Made by a program: the position numbers and the translations under genes
Shown: piece after piece, positions 25,444-38,938 of the stretch
How the letters are laid out: every line of letters begins with the position of its first letter
Position numbering within the stretch: the first letter of the stretch is position 1
Assembly: GCF_011075055.1 (NCBI RefSeq)
Contig: NC_058140.1
Span: 16,245,945-16,309,944, forward strand
Length of the DNA: 64,000 nt
Origin: Mangifera indica
Lineage: Eukaryota; Streptophyta; Magnoliopsida; Sapindales; Anacardiaceae
Reading direction: 5' to 3'
The notes under the pieces: generated by a model
Databases searched by the model: none
Seen by the model: only the letters and a program-made list of their open reading frames with translations
Told to the model about the DNA's origin: nothing

Positions 25444-26094
25444 GATAAAAATAAATAAAACAATAGACCTGGAGTACTTCATTCAATTTTTTTTTTTGGC
25501 AAAAATTGTATATTTTTCATCTACTGATGTCGACTTGATGATTCCACCTGCCAGCCTTCCCATGGTCTTTTGGATTTTATGATATATTTCTGCTTTATTG
25601 TACTTTGGATTGTATAACTAAAACTCAAGATAGTAAAGTCTTTTTGCTCAAGAATATTTCCTTTTCATCTGTTCAAAGTTGTTAGCTCTACCGTCAAACT
25701 TATATCACAAAGAATGTTAGGGTTTCAATCTTGCACATGAAGGAAACTTTTGCGCACGAAGCCTTCTTCCATAATCTTGATATAAATATGTTGTGATTAA
25801 AAGTGTGGTTCAATTGCAGAAGCTACTTCGTGAAGCAGTATCTGTCTCGTAGAGGCAGCAGCTGAAAGTGAGGATTACTAATCAAAATTTGTTTTTTTTT
25901 ATCGTAGATCAATACGATAATTTAAAAATATGAACCTTAAAAATAGAAGAATAGTTAGATTTGCATTAGTTTCGGTAACGTTACAGGAAGAACTGGAGGG
26001 TAGAATTGATCTACATCGCACCGGCTTGGTAACATTTTTCAGGTTCAATTTTAATATAATAAATATTTTAGTATTAATGTGTATTGTGCGTAAA
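25444..26094. other. MAD1 to PYR4 interval (MAD1 3'UTR and PYR4 promoter)
   Basis: No gene was found. It should hold the MAD1 3'UTR, and possibly the PYR4 promoter near 25950-26090. A short exon-like stretch at about 25820-25865 follows a TTGCAG and could be a spliced 3'UTR exon, but nothing decides this. Confidence 0.4.
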
Positions 26095-27018
26095 GGCCAC
26101 GCCATTTTTAGAAACTCTGGCCATCAAATACATCTTCGTTGTTTCAAATCTCAAGTCCTACAGATCAACAACCATTTCAGGTTTTTTTTTGTTTTTTTTA
26201 TCTGCTTATTTATTTATTTATTTTTGTTTTAGAGGAAAAATGGTAGAAACCCCAACAGAAAACATATTTTTTAATAATATATATTGCAAAAGAATAACAT
26301 ATTGTAATTTAGTATAGATACCATTAGAATTCTGAAAATGCGATTTGTACTCTACATATCATTATAATACTGAAACAAAATGAGAAACTGAAAAGAAAAG
26401 TTTCTTGAATTTGATGGCAAAAAGAGAGTGAAATAAAAGGAATGAAATTAATCAATGTGAGATTTAAAAAAGAAAAGAACAGAGCTATAAAAATATAGTA
26501 AGATGGTTGAATGAAGTGGGGTTTGTTTTAAAAAAAAGATTAAATATATTTCAATGGTTAATGTTTTGTTTCGAATCGGAGATTTATTAGATAATTGATG
26601 GGTTAATATTTTAAATTCAAAGCTAGTTTTTAAATAATTTGGGTTCTTTCTAGTGTTGAAATTTAATTATAAATTTATGAGATGCGGGGTTTGAATTTTT
26701 TTTAAATATTTATAAATTCTGGTACGAAAATCGATTTCTGATATTGTTGGACTATAAAGAAAAAAAAGAGGGTTCAAATTCCATGCATAACCATCATCGC
26801 TTGAGCTACTTTGTGAATGTAATCGAGTGCAACCTGTTTGTAGAAATGTCTAGAACAAACTAGTCTTTTGACTGTTTGGAAAGGTGGAAAAGGAATGCTC
26901 ATATGAGGTTCAACTTTATTCAATCTGTTACATAGGAAGAAAGAATTGAATATAATATTTATTGTGTATGCTTGTTTTTGTCGTAATTTTACTTGAATTG
27001 TAGGTGTTGAAATTGTGA
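26095..27018 (+). promoter_or_regulatory. PYR4 5'UTR exon and leader intron (inferred)
   Basis: The start-codon exon begins after a TTGTAG acceptor at 27003, only 15 nt before the ATG, so an upstream leader exon must exist. A less AT-rich stretch from about 26095 ends in TTTCAG|GTTTTT at 26180/26181 and is the best candidate. It gives a leader intron of about 823 bp. Exon boundaries other than the 27003 acceptor are inferred. Confidence 0.45.
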
Positions 27019-30000
27019 ATGGAGCTCACTATAACGCAACCTGATGATTGGCATCTTCACCTTCGAGATGGCGACCTACTTAAAGCTGTTGTTCCACACA
27101 GGTTGTCTTACTTTAAAAAGCATTGTTCTTTCATGTGTTAATTGCATTGCAAGTGAATTTAAATTTATCTTTATGTACTAATTACCTTATCCGCATATAG
27201 TGCAAGTCATTTTGGAAGAGCAATTGTGATGCCGAACTTGAAACCTCCTGTCACCACAACAGCTGCTGCTATGGCTTATCGTGAATCCATCTTGAAAGCA
27301 CTGCCAGCCAATAGAAAGTTCACTCCACTCATGACTCTTTATTTGACTGATAACACTAGTCCTGATGAGATCAAACTTGCTAGTAAGTCAAGCTTACTAT
27401 TGTTATAAATTAGGAGATTACAAGTTTTCTGTTTCTATCATTTTTTAATAAAATTTAGATGTGGGTTTGATGCATTTATGTTTCAGGCTATTCGCATTAA
27501 TTGATATAGCTTCTTGATCTTTTGTTGGCTTTGATGGTGAAAGTTTTTGATGGGCTAGTGCAGCTATCATTGATCCAACAAGTTAGGAGAATCTTGAAAT
27601 TAAACTCGTTGTATAAATTTCTTTATTTTGGAATACGTAAATGACATACAAATTGATATGTGATCGACCTTTTGGAGTTGATGGTTCGCAATTGCTTAAT
27701 CTTTGGATATCATAAAATTCAATAGTGGAGAATAGAACTTTTATTATCATTTTGAGGAGGATGCTTAGGCTTATTACTTTGTACCGGGGAGTTGGAAGCT
27801 TTCTGATAAAATTATGTACTTCATGATGGTGTTTCATCTATCATCTATTGCATACTTGTGTAATCAAATCTTGAAGTGTTAATGATGGTTTGGATCCTTT
27901 GACAGGAAAAAGTGGGGTTGTATTTGCTGTGAAGTTGTACCCTGCAGGTGCTACAACAAATTCTCAAGATGGTGTTACCGATCTATTCGGCAAATGCCTA
28001 CCAGTGCTTGAGGAGATGGCCAAGCAGAATATGCCTTTGCTGGTAATTTTAATACATAATTTTTTTCTTTGTTCCCTGATGAAGACCTTAGGTACCATTT
28101 TAACTAGGTTCCTTAACTGAAGGTGTTTGAATAGCGGTTATGAGTCCACAGTAGACACTAAACTATACTTTGATGAAACTCTCCTCTCAGTCTGAGTTAC
28201 CTTATGAAGTATTCAAGGCTTAATAATTTTAACGTGTTAATATTTTAGAAAAAAAGACTTGGATCAAAAGTGTCAAAAATGAAAAACTTCCAAATACAGT
28301 TGGCAGTTTTAACTCCAATCATAAATGGGTACATTGCTTCATGCAAGCCTGACATGGCTTTGTTTTATTTCACTGTAGTGTTTTACTTCTTTTACTCATT
28401 TGGAGAAGATGTCTTTCATATGAATAATTCATGTGTATTTGCTGTTTTATATGTAGGTTCATGGGGAGGTTACAGATCCTAATGTTGACATATTTGATCG
28501 TGAGAAGGTCTTCATTGAAACTGTTTTACAACCTTTGATCCAAAGGCTTCCTAGGTTGAAGATTGTAATGGAGCACATAACCACGCTAGATGCTGTAAAG
28601 TTTGTTGAATCTTGCAAAGAAGGTATACTAAAATCACTTTCATTCCTTTCTTCCTTTTTGTTTGAAGGAAAATGTCTCTTGATTAAATTTTTAGATCTAG
28701 ACGTTTGTCTAACTTGATTCTGTATTTCAGGATTTGTGGCAGCGACTGTTACTCCACAGCATCTTGTTCTGAACAGAAATGCTATCTTCCAAGGTGGATT
28801 GCAGCCACATAATTACTGCCTTCCAGTACTCAAAAGAGAGACTCATAGTATGTTCCATTCGACCTGTCCTACAGATCTGCAAATTATCTCAATTTCTCAT
28901 ATTTCCATCGTTGACCTTAAAATTTCCTTGTTATATGCATTTTATTTTCTTTGCGAAAATGAACTTCTTTGTTATAAAATTAGACTTCAAAATCAAGACA
29001 TAGTTATGACATCATAAATTTGCTTATTTTCATTGCAAATGGCGTACACGGTCGTGTCATTGTCTGACTTTCCTATCTAGTTTGACATGGTGTTTTCAGA
29101 ATGACATAACTGTACAATGTGTTTTGGAGACAGAAAAGCAACTTTGACACGTGAACTAGATACTGAAATAGCATTTTGCTTTTTCCATGTTACAGTATCA
29201 AGAGTGAATGCCCAATAAATGATTAGGAGGCAGTTCTAGGCTGAATCATGAATAGAAAATATACTCCCGTGATGCTTTGTTCCACCAACTTGTAAATCTT
29301 CAAATGCAGCACTATCTCATTATACTAGTCTGCATTCTCTTAATAGAAACATAATTATTTTATTTCTTATAAGAATAGGTGGAGAAAATCATTGTTTATA
29401 CATTGTTTATATGTTAAATAATAAAACCAGTATAGTATGAGAATATATGAATTTCTTTTTTATTTTTTAATTCCTTTTTCATGATCTCATGCTCTTGTTT
29501 TTTCTCTAGGGCAGGCTATTGTTTCAGCTGTGACTAGTGGAAGTAAAAAATTTTTCCTTGGAACTGATAGTGCTCCTCATGAGAGAAGAAAAAAAGAATG
29601 TCCTTGTGGATGCGCTGGTGTTTACAATGCTCCTGTTGCACTGTCACTATGTGCCATGGTCTTTGAAGAGGTAAAGTTTTTCACTGCTTGTTGCTTGCCA
29701 AATTTCCTTATGAGATTGACTCTTTTCATTTTAGAGTTTTTATTAGCTCAATTCATATAATTGAGGAAAATTTGATTAGTACCAAGTCCCAGCCCAATCT
29801 TTAAAATGTGTGTGTGATCAAATTCATTTCAATCCTTTTCATGAATGCCTTGAGGAGTTTTGATACTTGGTCTTATCTAGATGAGAACTGTATCACACTT
29901 CTGGCTACTATAGGTGCTTGCTATACAGAAAATTTATCAGTACCTTGGAAGTGTAGATTGAATAATGATGACAACAGAAAAAATTTATATGTTAAAAAAA

Positions 30001-30613
30001 AATGAGCTTTGCTCAGACTTGTTACAATTAGTGCCTTGTTTTGAAGCAGATTCATCTATTTATAATATAAAATCATTTGGGCAGACTGCATAAAACTCAC
30101 AGTCGGCCTTTAGCGTAACATGTAAGTCAAGGTAGACAGTCACAATCTAGCCTACTCTCATTCATGCTTATGTTTAAATTATTTATGTGCCAAGACTGGT
30201 CTGCAATTACGTCAATCTGTAGGCTGAGTTCTTTGCTGAACAACATCTTTCAGTACTTTCTATTCTTAATTAGCATATTAAACAAAATTTCTTGTGTTGG
30301 GTATTCACAATGCATATTTGGATTGTTTCATTCCACATATTTTTCCACGCTTGCCAATGCCTTCTGTGTTAAAATACATAATCTTATTGTCTGGTTAACC
30401 GTTTAGTACTTGCTTTAGATGGGTGCACTTGACAAGCTAGAGGCGTTTACAAGCTTCAATGGGTCAGACTTCTATGGCCTTCCCAGGAACACATCAAAGA
30501 TCAAACTATGCAGAGCTACATGGGTGGTTCCTGAGGCTTTCTCATTTCCGTTCGGCGATATCATTCCAATGTTTGCTGGTAAAACACTTGAATGGCAGCC
30601 ATCTTCAATTTAA
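27019..30613 (+). CDS. PYR4: Dihydroorotase, class II (pyrimidine synthesis)
   Basis: Seven coding exons: 27019-27101, 27201-27382, 27906-28042, 28457-28622, 28731-28847, 29510-29670 and 30419-30613. The product is 346 aa, close to E. coli PyrC (348). It catalyses reversible cyclisation of N-carbamoyl-L-aspartate to dihydroorotate, the third step of UMP synthesis. Zinc and catalytic residues are all visible: HxH in [11 protein letters not shown], the carbamylated lysine in [14 protein letters not shown], His in LLVHGEVTD, His in [10 protein letters not shown], and the catalytic Asp in FLGTDSAPH. The start is fixed because an in-frame TGA directly precedes the ATG, in the same exon. The model therefore lacks the N-terminal extension that the Arabidopsis enzyme is annotated with, so organelle import would need another transcript form. 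Confidence 0.95.
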
Positions 30614-31681
30614 TTGCGCATCACATATTGCAATAATGCACTATGATTTTTTTCGCTCATCTCCTGCCCTATTCTGCAACTCAGAATAAATTTTATTATG
30701 AAATCCTTGAATGCATCAGACAGTTAATGAATTTTGATGCACCAGTAAGTTTATAATTCATCATTTAATGCATTCAGGTTAACATTTTTGAGATAAAACC
30801 TTTGGTTCAAGAATATTATGCATACCATACTTTAGTCTGAAATAATTTTTGAGTCTTTGGATTCATGCATTTGAATGGTTAAGAGAAAACAACTCCCTTT
30901 TTTAATTGTTTCTACACTATTTTATTTAATTTAATTTTTGATGACATTTTATCAAACGCATCGTTTTAACATTTTTGTTATTGTTCTTATTATAAAAATA
31001 AAAACAAAAGATTAAATTCTAATTCTAACTCAATTGACCCAACAGTATTTACTATTGAAAACTATTATTACATGGAGGATTTTCAACTAATAGTCTTCTT
31101 CATATTTGGCGCATTGAAACTTCCACTTAGCCGTCCAAAGCAAGAACCGCTTAAATAAATATATGTCAAAAGGTTTTTGACATTTTTGTATTATCTCACA
31201 AAGTAATTATATAAGTCACAAGATTAACAACCATAAGGTCAAATATTGTTCCTAGTGTGACTTATTTGATAATATCTTAATAAACATGGTGACAAAACAG
31301 TAAATCTATTGAAGTCAAATTAAATTAGGTGCAGTTGCATCAAATTGCTTACACAACTCCAGCTCAAGCTTTCATTCTCTTCAAACACAAAAATAAATAA
31401 ATTAATCTTAATTTGTGGTTTGGTAGGAGAAACTTTGATTCTCTTCTTTTTCTCTCCTTCAAAACATGCCCAAATTATTATTTTTTGCATAGTTTTCAAT
31501 CTATCTTCTCTCGTTGGGCTATTTCATTGTCAATGCATTTTCTTATAAACGATTTCAAGAATCAAGATTCTCTTTCCATCTAAATTTGGTCTAAGCCAAA
31601 GATATACCGCTGAAGGGTCGCTGATTAAAAAGTAAACTCGCATATATTCCCTGTTATTTATTAAAACTTTAGAGGATTTTA

Positions 31682-31826
31682 AGAGTAATATTATGTGTAT
31701 ATATTTTTGGTATATAATTTACATGCACAAATGATGTGTTATTATGTGATTTAATATTATTTTATTTTTAATTCATAATCGTCTAATTACATAATTATAC
31801 ATTCTTTATATGTCAAAATTATGTAC
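31682..31826. mobile_element. Short hairpin MITE copy
   Basis: Left end AGTAATATTATGTGTATATA, core with GTGTTATTATGTGATTTAATATTATTTTATTTTTAATTCATAAT-like order, and right end AAAATTATGTAC. The outermost right terminus, which should mirror AGTAATATTATGTGTAT, is missing. Related to 16150, 35215 and 61262. Confidence 0.55.
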
Positions 31827-34800
31827 GGGAGATCTTTATATATGCGGCTAAATTTTATCTTCCTGATAAGTTTCATTGAAACACCCATGATTTTAAAAAA
31901 GTATCGAATTTCTCCTAATAGAGAGACATTAAGATCCATGAGACATTTGAAACTTAACAATTTTTCAAGGCTGAATGTAATTATCCACTTTAAAATTGCG
32001 TACAAGTATAGACACTCATCATATTCATTGATCATGAAATAAAAAATGTAGTTTTACAAAATAATTGAACACATAAAAAGCATTTTCTCGATAAAGCTCT
32101 TCTACCTACAACCTTTTGACCCTAAATTGGAATGCGTGTGACTAAATTAAAGTTGTTTAATTTGGAAGTCAAGAGCCACAAACGTGTGGAACTACATCAC
32201 CTTATACTAAAAACCCTAAAATTGAAAAAAAAAAAAAGTATATGCATTTATAAATGCATGCGTCTGACTTAATCAAATTCCTTGTCAAAGAAGCATGGGA
32301 TTGCAACGATTTGCTTCTGAAAAACACTTCATAAAGTGTCGGTAATCAATATTAAATTACAATTATCAAATCATGTATATATGTACAACTATACAAGTCA
32401 AGGACTCAAAGTATACATGAATAATTTAAGAAGTAATTTTATGTGTATTCATTTTGGATACACAAATAAACTAAAATTCTCTTACTGATAGAAGTTAATA
32501 AACAACTCATAAGCTATTGATCATATTTCTTTAAATTAGCATACTGTATATTAGTTTGTTTAACGGAATTTATGCCTAGATCATCTTTCATAGTTATAAA
32601 TGGAGAGGGACATGAGCCAGATTTGTCAAATGCTCTTTAAGCTCATGAGTGCCTACTCGAGAACAAGACTTGCGCTCACCAATAGTGATAGTTGTCTTTT
32701 GACAACTTAGGGTTTATAGCCTATAGATTCTAGATTGGAAAAACTTCCGAACGCAATAATGTTCAAGATGAAAAAGGTCTAGACATTGCATTATTTTTCA
32801 ATGCACTTTGATAGTCATACTAGATGTATGAAGGTTATCCATTGAGATATGAGTTAAGGACTCTTGTATCATATAATGAAAATACAATCAAATGTGAAAC
32901 AAACTAAAAAAAATTTAAAAAATCTACTAAATAATATCTCAAAAATTTTTCTTAGCATCAAAGTAAGAGTTACAACCGTTTAAATACAACTTGAATCTTG
33001 CCAAATTGGGAATAACTAACTGTCAAAATACATAATTTATCTATTTCATTTGATTTCTCTTAAGTAACAAAGAACATTAACTAAACATCTTTAGATTTAT
33101 TAATCTTCTTTAGTTGTAGAGTGAAAAAATGAATTTTACAAAGAGAAAATATCATGATATAAGATCAAAAATCTTAGACTAAAACAAATGAAAGGTTATT
33201 AAACAAATAAATCAAATACATTACCGTTTTCTTTATCATAAGCCCACCATTTTACTTAAAAAACTTTTAATACTATAGTTTTTATTTTATTTTTTTATGT
33301 TATTCAAATTAAAGAGGTGATGCCAATTTGAATGAGATGTAAAAGATAGCCCATGTTTTAAATGGATTAAACAATTTTTTATAGATGCACAATTATGTGA
33401 CTATAACATGTAGATACTATTTTCAATATTATTGATTGTCATAAGAGTGCTAAAAACACAAGAAAAATCATTAAATTTTGTTATTTAATAGTTTTTATAT
33501 ATGAGAAAATCTAAAATTTAAACAATTTTGAACATCCGTAATAGAAAATGACTAACCGAATGAGATAATAAAAAGACAACCCAGAACATTATTATTAATT
33601 GGGCAATGGTTTAGCCATGGGATGTATGTGAACAGAGAGCAAAGCACAAAAGGAGGGAAGTGAAGTGTGTGGAAGAAAATGAAATCCTCCACAAAGAAGA
33701 AAAATTGTGAGGGTATAAAGCTCCATGGAGTGCCCAACCACCAACTTTATTATCTTATGTATAAAGAGCCTTTTGACTTGTTTATATAAAATAGTAAAAA
33801 GAGTATTGAAAATGGATCGGTGAATGATTTTATCAACTCATTAATTGGCATAAATCTGCCTTTTTAAATGGTGGGTTGTGTCCAAGTTCATTTGACCTGT
33901 TTTATGGGTTGAAATTAATGTATCTATCTATGTATGGGCATCAAATCAAAGCCACCATTTGAGGATTCATCAACACATGTCCATTCCCACAAATATGAAA
34001 CAAACAAAAAAACTTAAACCACTATTCAATTTATCGTTGGCACGCTAGGAATAGGAAATTATTTTTTTTACCATTAATTAATTAATTAATTTTCAATCTC
34101 CCATATATGCTAATTTGCATGCTCTAAAGTCTTTAGCTAGTATAGAGTTTAGGTTTTTTTTTTTTTTTTTTTAACTAGATTATGTAATGTTTTCTGAAAA
34201 TTAAAAAAAAAACACTAGTAATATATTTTATACTCCATCATTAAAATATTATTTTAATAAATTTTTATTTTTTATTTATAAATAAGTGATTTATACTATT
34301 TTCAATTACGATATTATAGAAAAGAGTTGACACAAAGAAAATCGACTCCACCATTATTAAAGTGATCACTTTCCATAAGCAATCAAATATTAATCATAGA
34401 AAATGGTATCAACTCGACCATTCTCGAACTTGGTTCTTAAAGTCTATGAAAATTTTCACTAATCATATCATCAATTTTTCTTAGCACAATAGGTCATCTT
34501 CTCGTCTTGACAATTACATTTTCATCCCTGAGGCTTATCTAAAATATGGAGAAAAAATGAAGGGGTTTGAGAGAGAACACGTGTTCATCTTAAAGTGGCT
34601 TGACGAGAATTTTAATGAAGGCCCCGCATTTGTGTTATAATGGGATCCACTTAGGGTTTGTCTCCACTTGGTCTCCTCCCATTGTACTTGTAAATGCAAG
34701 CATCACAATCCGTGAACAAACACCATCTATGTGTTTAGGTTGGCATGCACTTCAACGTTGACCTTTCTTGCCGACAAACCAACACTTGTTGCCACGTGTC

Positions 34801-35214
34801 TTTGAAGAAATATCATTAAAAAAAACAAATAATTTACACATTAATTAAGCTTCACTTTCAGAGAAAATAAAAATCACGATGTCGCCTTTGGAAGGAATTA
34901 ATAAATTGGGTCTTTTTAAAGCATACATTTATTTGACATTTTAGCTTTTATTCAAAATAATTTAATATATGAAGAGATGAAGACAGTATATATTAAACGC
35001 AATTCATATATTCAAATTCGTGGTAATAAAGTCCATAACCTTTTTGACTTGATTAAATAATTGCCATTTTATTCACCCACATCAGCAAACACAAAATAAT
35101 ATTTCTTACTTTTACTAGGTGCAATGCAATCAAGATTCCATCTCCTTCTCTTTATTTATAATTCTATTTAGTAGGCTACATATTCTTATTGATGCAATGC
35201 TTTGTGAGATATTT

Positions 35215-35356
35215 TAATAAAATTTAAGTATGAAAATGATGTATTATTTTGTAATTAGGTAAATTTAAATAAAAGATAAAATAACATTTAATTACGCAAT
35301 GATATATTATTTATATATCTAAATTATGTATCAAAAGAATATACTATAATATTACT
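35215..35356. mobile_element. Short hairpin MITE copy
   Basis: The right end TAAATTATGTATCAAAAG then TATAATATTACT is the inverted counterpart of the left end at 31682 (AGTAATATTATGTGTATA). The core ATGATGTATTATTTTGTAAT then AAAATAACATTTAATTACG keeps family order. About 140 bp, non-coding. Confidence 0.55.
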
Positions 35357-36839
35357 CGTTAATATCCATATTAGATAAGTGGGATAATATAAATAAGAGC
35401 ATTGATGTACATGTCTAAGTTGTATATTAAGTATCGAATCGAGATTACTTAATGTGGTTTTATTTAATAAGACAATATCCAAAATAACAACACATTATTT
35501 AGGATATAAAATTTTTATTACAATTTTTAAAAGGATAATACTATTATGTAGTTTTGGAGAAATTATCTTTAATTTCTCATTATCAACTCTTTATTAAAAT
35601 TAATATTAAAATTAATTTGGGCTTTTATTGTATTATGTTGAATTAATTAGGCATTAATTCAACATTGGTTTCATAATTAATAATGGAATACCCACAATAT
35701 GTAAAATAGATTAATTTCAAATATATCTTTTCATTTCAACAAAATACATTAATTACTGATTGAAATGAATTCATACGAAATGTTTCACTTGCTAATATAG
35801 AAAGAAGAATTAAAATCTCATTGGCCAATAAATTGAGGACCACTAGTTATGGATATTCAACTTTTCCCCCCTTCTTATTTTTAGGATTTTAAAACGTTTA
35901 AATCAAATATTATTTTATCACCCACTTGCTTGAATCCATTAGTACAATATGATGAATCGACCATTAATTCTTTATATGATTGCGTAATTTTTTGCTTGTG
36001 GATGTGAGTGTTAGATGCCAGGATTTTAGGGTTCAAAACCATCAAAGTTTTCGATTTTTTATTGAATAAAGACAATAAGAAAATGCAAAGAATCTATCGT
36101 ATACATATTATGAGATGATAATGCAAAGAAAAGGATAACTCAGAACGTGAAAGCATGCATGTCAACTTAATTTATATATAAAAGAGATCGAGAATCTATA
36201 TATTTTTAAATATGTTGATAGATTCAGCTCAAATTCAGATTCTTGTTTGGTGATTTCTGTCATATAATTTAGGTTTATATGTGAGTAATACTAACTATTG
36301 AATACATCATGATATTTTACTAATTCACTTGGATAAACATGGTACATGAAAAATACGTCACTTTCGTAAAATTACTTAAATTGTTTTATTTCAAAAAAAT
36401 TGTAAAATTATATATATATATGAACAGAAAGGAAATATGGTTTGCCTTTTTTTTTTTTTTAATCAAACCACTCATTTCATTGTCTTTGTTAATCAAGTGA
36501 GTTGTACAATAATAAGATCATATAGGAATCTAAACTCCGGAATAGTTTGATATCCTCAATCTTATAAATCCATTTAAAATCATATTCACATATTGTATGG
36601 TGAGGCTCTTTATGCACGTAAATGCACATGTTTACATCCATGCCAACATAAATGTTTTTAGGTTGTTAGAATCATGACGAAAGGATCATTGTGTAACTTA
36701 ATTGTAAGGACTCTATCAACATATATAATGGTCAATCTAAAAGTGTTTATAGTCTTAATATTATTCTAATCAAAAGTACAAATAATGTAGCAAGGGATAT
36801 TATCGTGTTGAACGATCCTATTAAAAAACAGTAATATAT

Positions 36840-38160
36840 ATTATATGTTGAGATTGTTGGTGTCAACCTAGTATAATACATGAGTTAATATTGACTATAT
36901 GTTCATCGAACTAACTCATTAAGAGGATTTTACTTAGATGGTAACTTTAGTGTCTATTGAATAAATTCTCTAATGAACAATGTTGTATGTGATCTTTAGA
37001 TGTGAGATCATTAGAATATTTCATGCACTAATCGATTTAGTTTAACATTAGCTTAATATAAAATTTTTCTGAGGACTATCAATATTGTAGTTATTGACTA
37101 TGTTGAAAAGTGTAGCAAGACTATAATGGATTAATACATGATTTATTACTTTTCAATATAGGAAAAAGATATCTCATGGCACAAGTTTGATTGTAGCAAT
37201 GTACTAAAATCTATGGCCATAGTGAGAATAAGTCGATAATTGATCCAATGTTTATTTGGTTATTGTGTGACTAACCAAACACTAATATCAATAATGATAT
37301 GAGATAGATATTATTTTTATCCCTCAATTTTAATGGGATATTGACTACAGGTTGGTAAAAAGATTTGAATGCATAATAATCATATCATTAAAAGATATAA
37401 TTAGTCTTCTATTGATTCTCTGTCATTTGGATAACTATTATGTCTTCACTCATAATTTATGAATAAATGGATAGATTAATTATGAATTTATTTATTGACA
37501 ACATGATAGGAAATTAATGGATTACATACAAAAGGGGGTTGATAGTTATGATAAAAATGTTATAAACTTATTACATATAGGTTGAATTACATCCCAATAC
37601 TATGATTTTGAGCTTTTTAAATGAGTGACATTGATCCGATAACTTATGATGGATATTTTATTCATTGTTGGACCTAAATTCAATAGATTAATACAAATAA
37701 CAACAATCCATAATTAAGGGGTTAGAACATAAACATTGGAAGTTTGACTTATATTCAATGGATATTTTATGATGGATAATTGACTATGGTTAAATGTTCA
37801 ATATAAATTGAACACTTTCCCCTTTATTCATTGATGAGGGGTCCTATCCTCATTCATATGAGAGAATTTTCTCTCCAAATCTTCAATATTGATTCACTCT
37901 AATCCTTGACAATCTAGCAATCACCTAGGTCCTTCAACAACCTTGATGATAATACATTTTCATGGATGCCTTCGTGTGGAAGAGAATATGTTCTACTAGG
38001 TTGTAAGAAATTGTGAAAGTGTCAAATATGAATTCGATATAAAATCCTACAAGGTGCCTCCCAATGCAAGTTTGATGCAATAAAACTCTATCTATAGTAT
38101 GTATAAGACTATTGATCTATGGGATGATTTTGTGGTTGATTTAAATATCTATCACAAAAC
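36840..38160 (+). mobile_element. Possible LTR-retrotransposon-derived non-coding block
   Basis: A long stretch with richer sequence than the surrounding AT-rich DNA and no open frames. Phrases such as TGGATGCCTTCGTGTGGAAG (37965-37984), and the LTR-like ordering before it, resemble LTR or untranslated leader regions of plant retrotransposons seen in other genomes. This is a recollection of style, not a defined match. No primer-binding site, polypurine tract or paired LTR could be defined. Confidence 0.3.
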
Positions 38161-38798
38161 CCTTTCAAACCAAACATTGTTTTTTGACATTAAATCATTT
38201 TAAAAAAATAATATTAAATTAAAATTTGAAGGATTCTCATATCTCTTTGATGTATACAACTTTATAAGAATAAACAAATGAATGAAAGGAATATAGTAGG
38301 AAAGAGCACGCATGGCATGGACCACCAAGGAAGAAGAAAAGAAGTAAAATAGAAAAAAATGCCGAAAGATGACTCACTATGTCAACTCTATCCAACACAA
38401 GATTCTCAATAAACTCATGACCTTAGGACTAAGGAGAATATGCTTTTAATGTCAAAATTAATGCACATGAATAAAATATTAAACACACTCTAACAATTTT
38501 TCTTATATTTAAAGAAATAGTGGTTTGAAAATTTATATAAACTCCTTAAATGGAAGAATAGTATTAAAAAAGTTTCCTGTTTTAGCAGGACAAACAAACG
38601 TTTACTCCTGTGAGAGATGCTAGTAATAAACAATAAAAATAAAAATAAAAATTAATATGAAGTTAATAGGAAAAACGGTACAGTAAACAAAGTGTTATCC
38701 ACGTAGTTTGTTGTGCATGTGGGGCTTAAGGCTTGGTCATCATAGAGATTGAAGCTGCTGAGAAATGTTGCAAGAGGTTGGCCATCATCTCTCTGGCT

Positions 38799-38805
38799 TA
38801 TAAAT
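38799..38805 (+). promoter_or_regulatory. TATA box of the NPF4 gene
   Basis: TATAAAT in GGCTTATAAATTCACC lies 134 bp before the start codon. That would place transcription start near 38830 and leave a leader of about 110 nt. Confidence 0.6.
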
Positions 38806-38938
38806 TCACCTCATTCCCCCATTGAGTAGGACAACAATTGATTCCTCTTCATCATCTTGCCATCTTCTAACTTTTCACTGTTTGCTATAGCACTAGAAAG
38901 AAATATAATATCTCAGAGAGAGTAGAAGAAATTAAAAG

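Larger units (their letters stand above)
30614..38798. other. Gene-free interval, about 8.2 kb, between PYR4 and NPF4
   Basis: No plausible gene was found on either strand; all open frames are short, AT-rich and without family resemblance. The stretch holds hairpin-MITE copies at 31682 and 35215, a possible fragment at 32430, a poly-T run at 34156-34172, and a long non-coding block at about 36840-38160 that looks retrotransposon-derived. It includes the NPF4 promoter at its right end. Confidence 0.6.

Noticed and set aside
25820..25870. Possible extra MAD1 coding exon after TTGCAG
   Set aside because: MAD1 already ends at 25443 with the conserved C-terminus. This piece has no homologous counterpart and may be a 3'UTR exon at most.
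34080..34090. TTAATTAATTAATTAATTTT short repeat
   Set aside because: Simple sequence in AT-rich DNA, too short to interpret.
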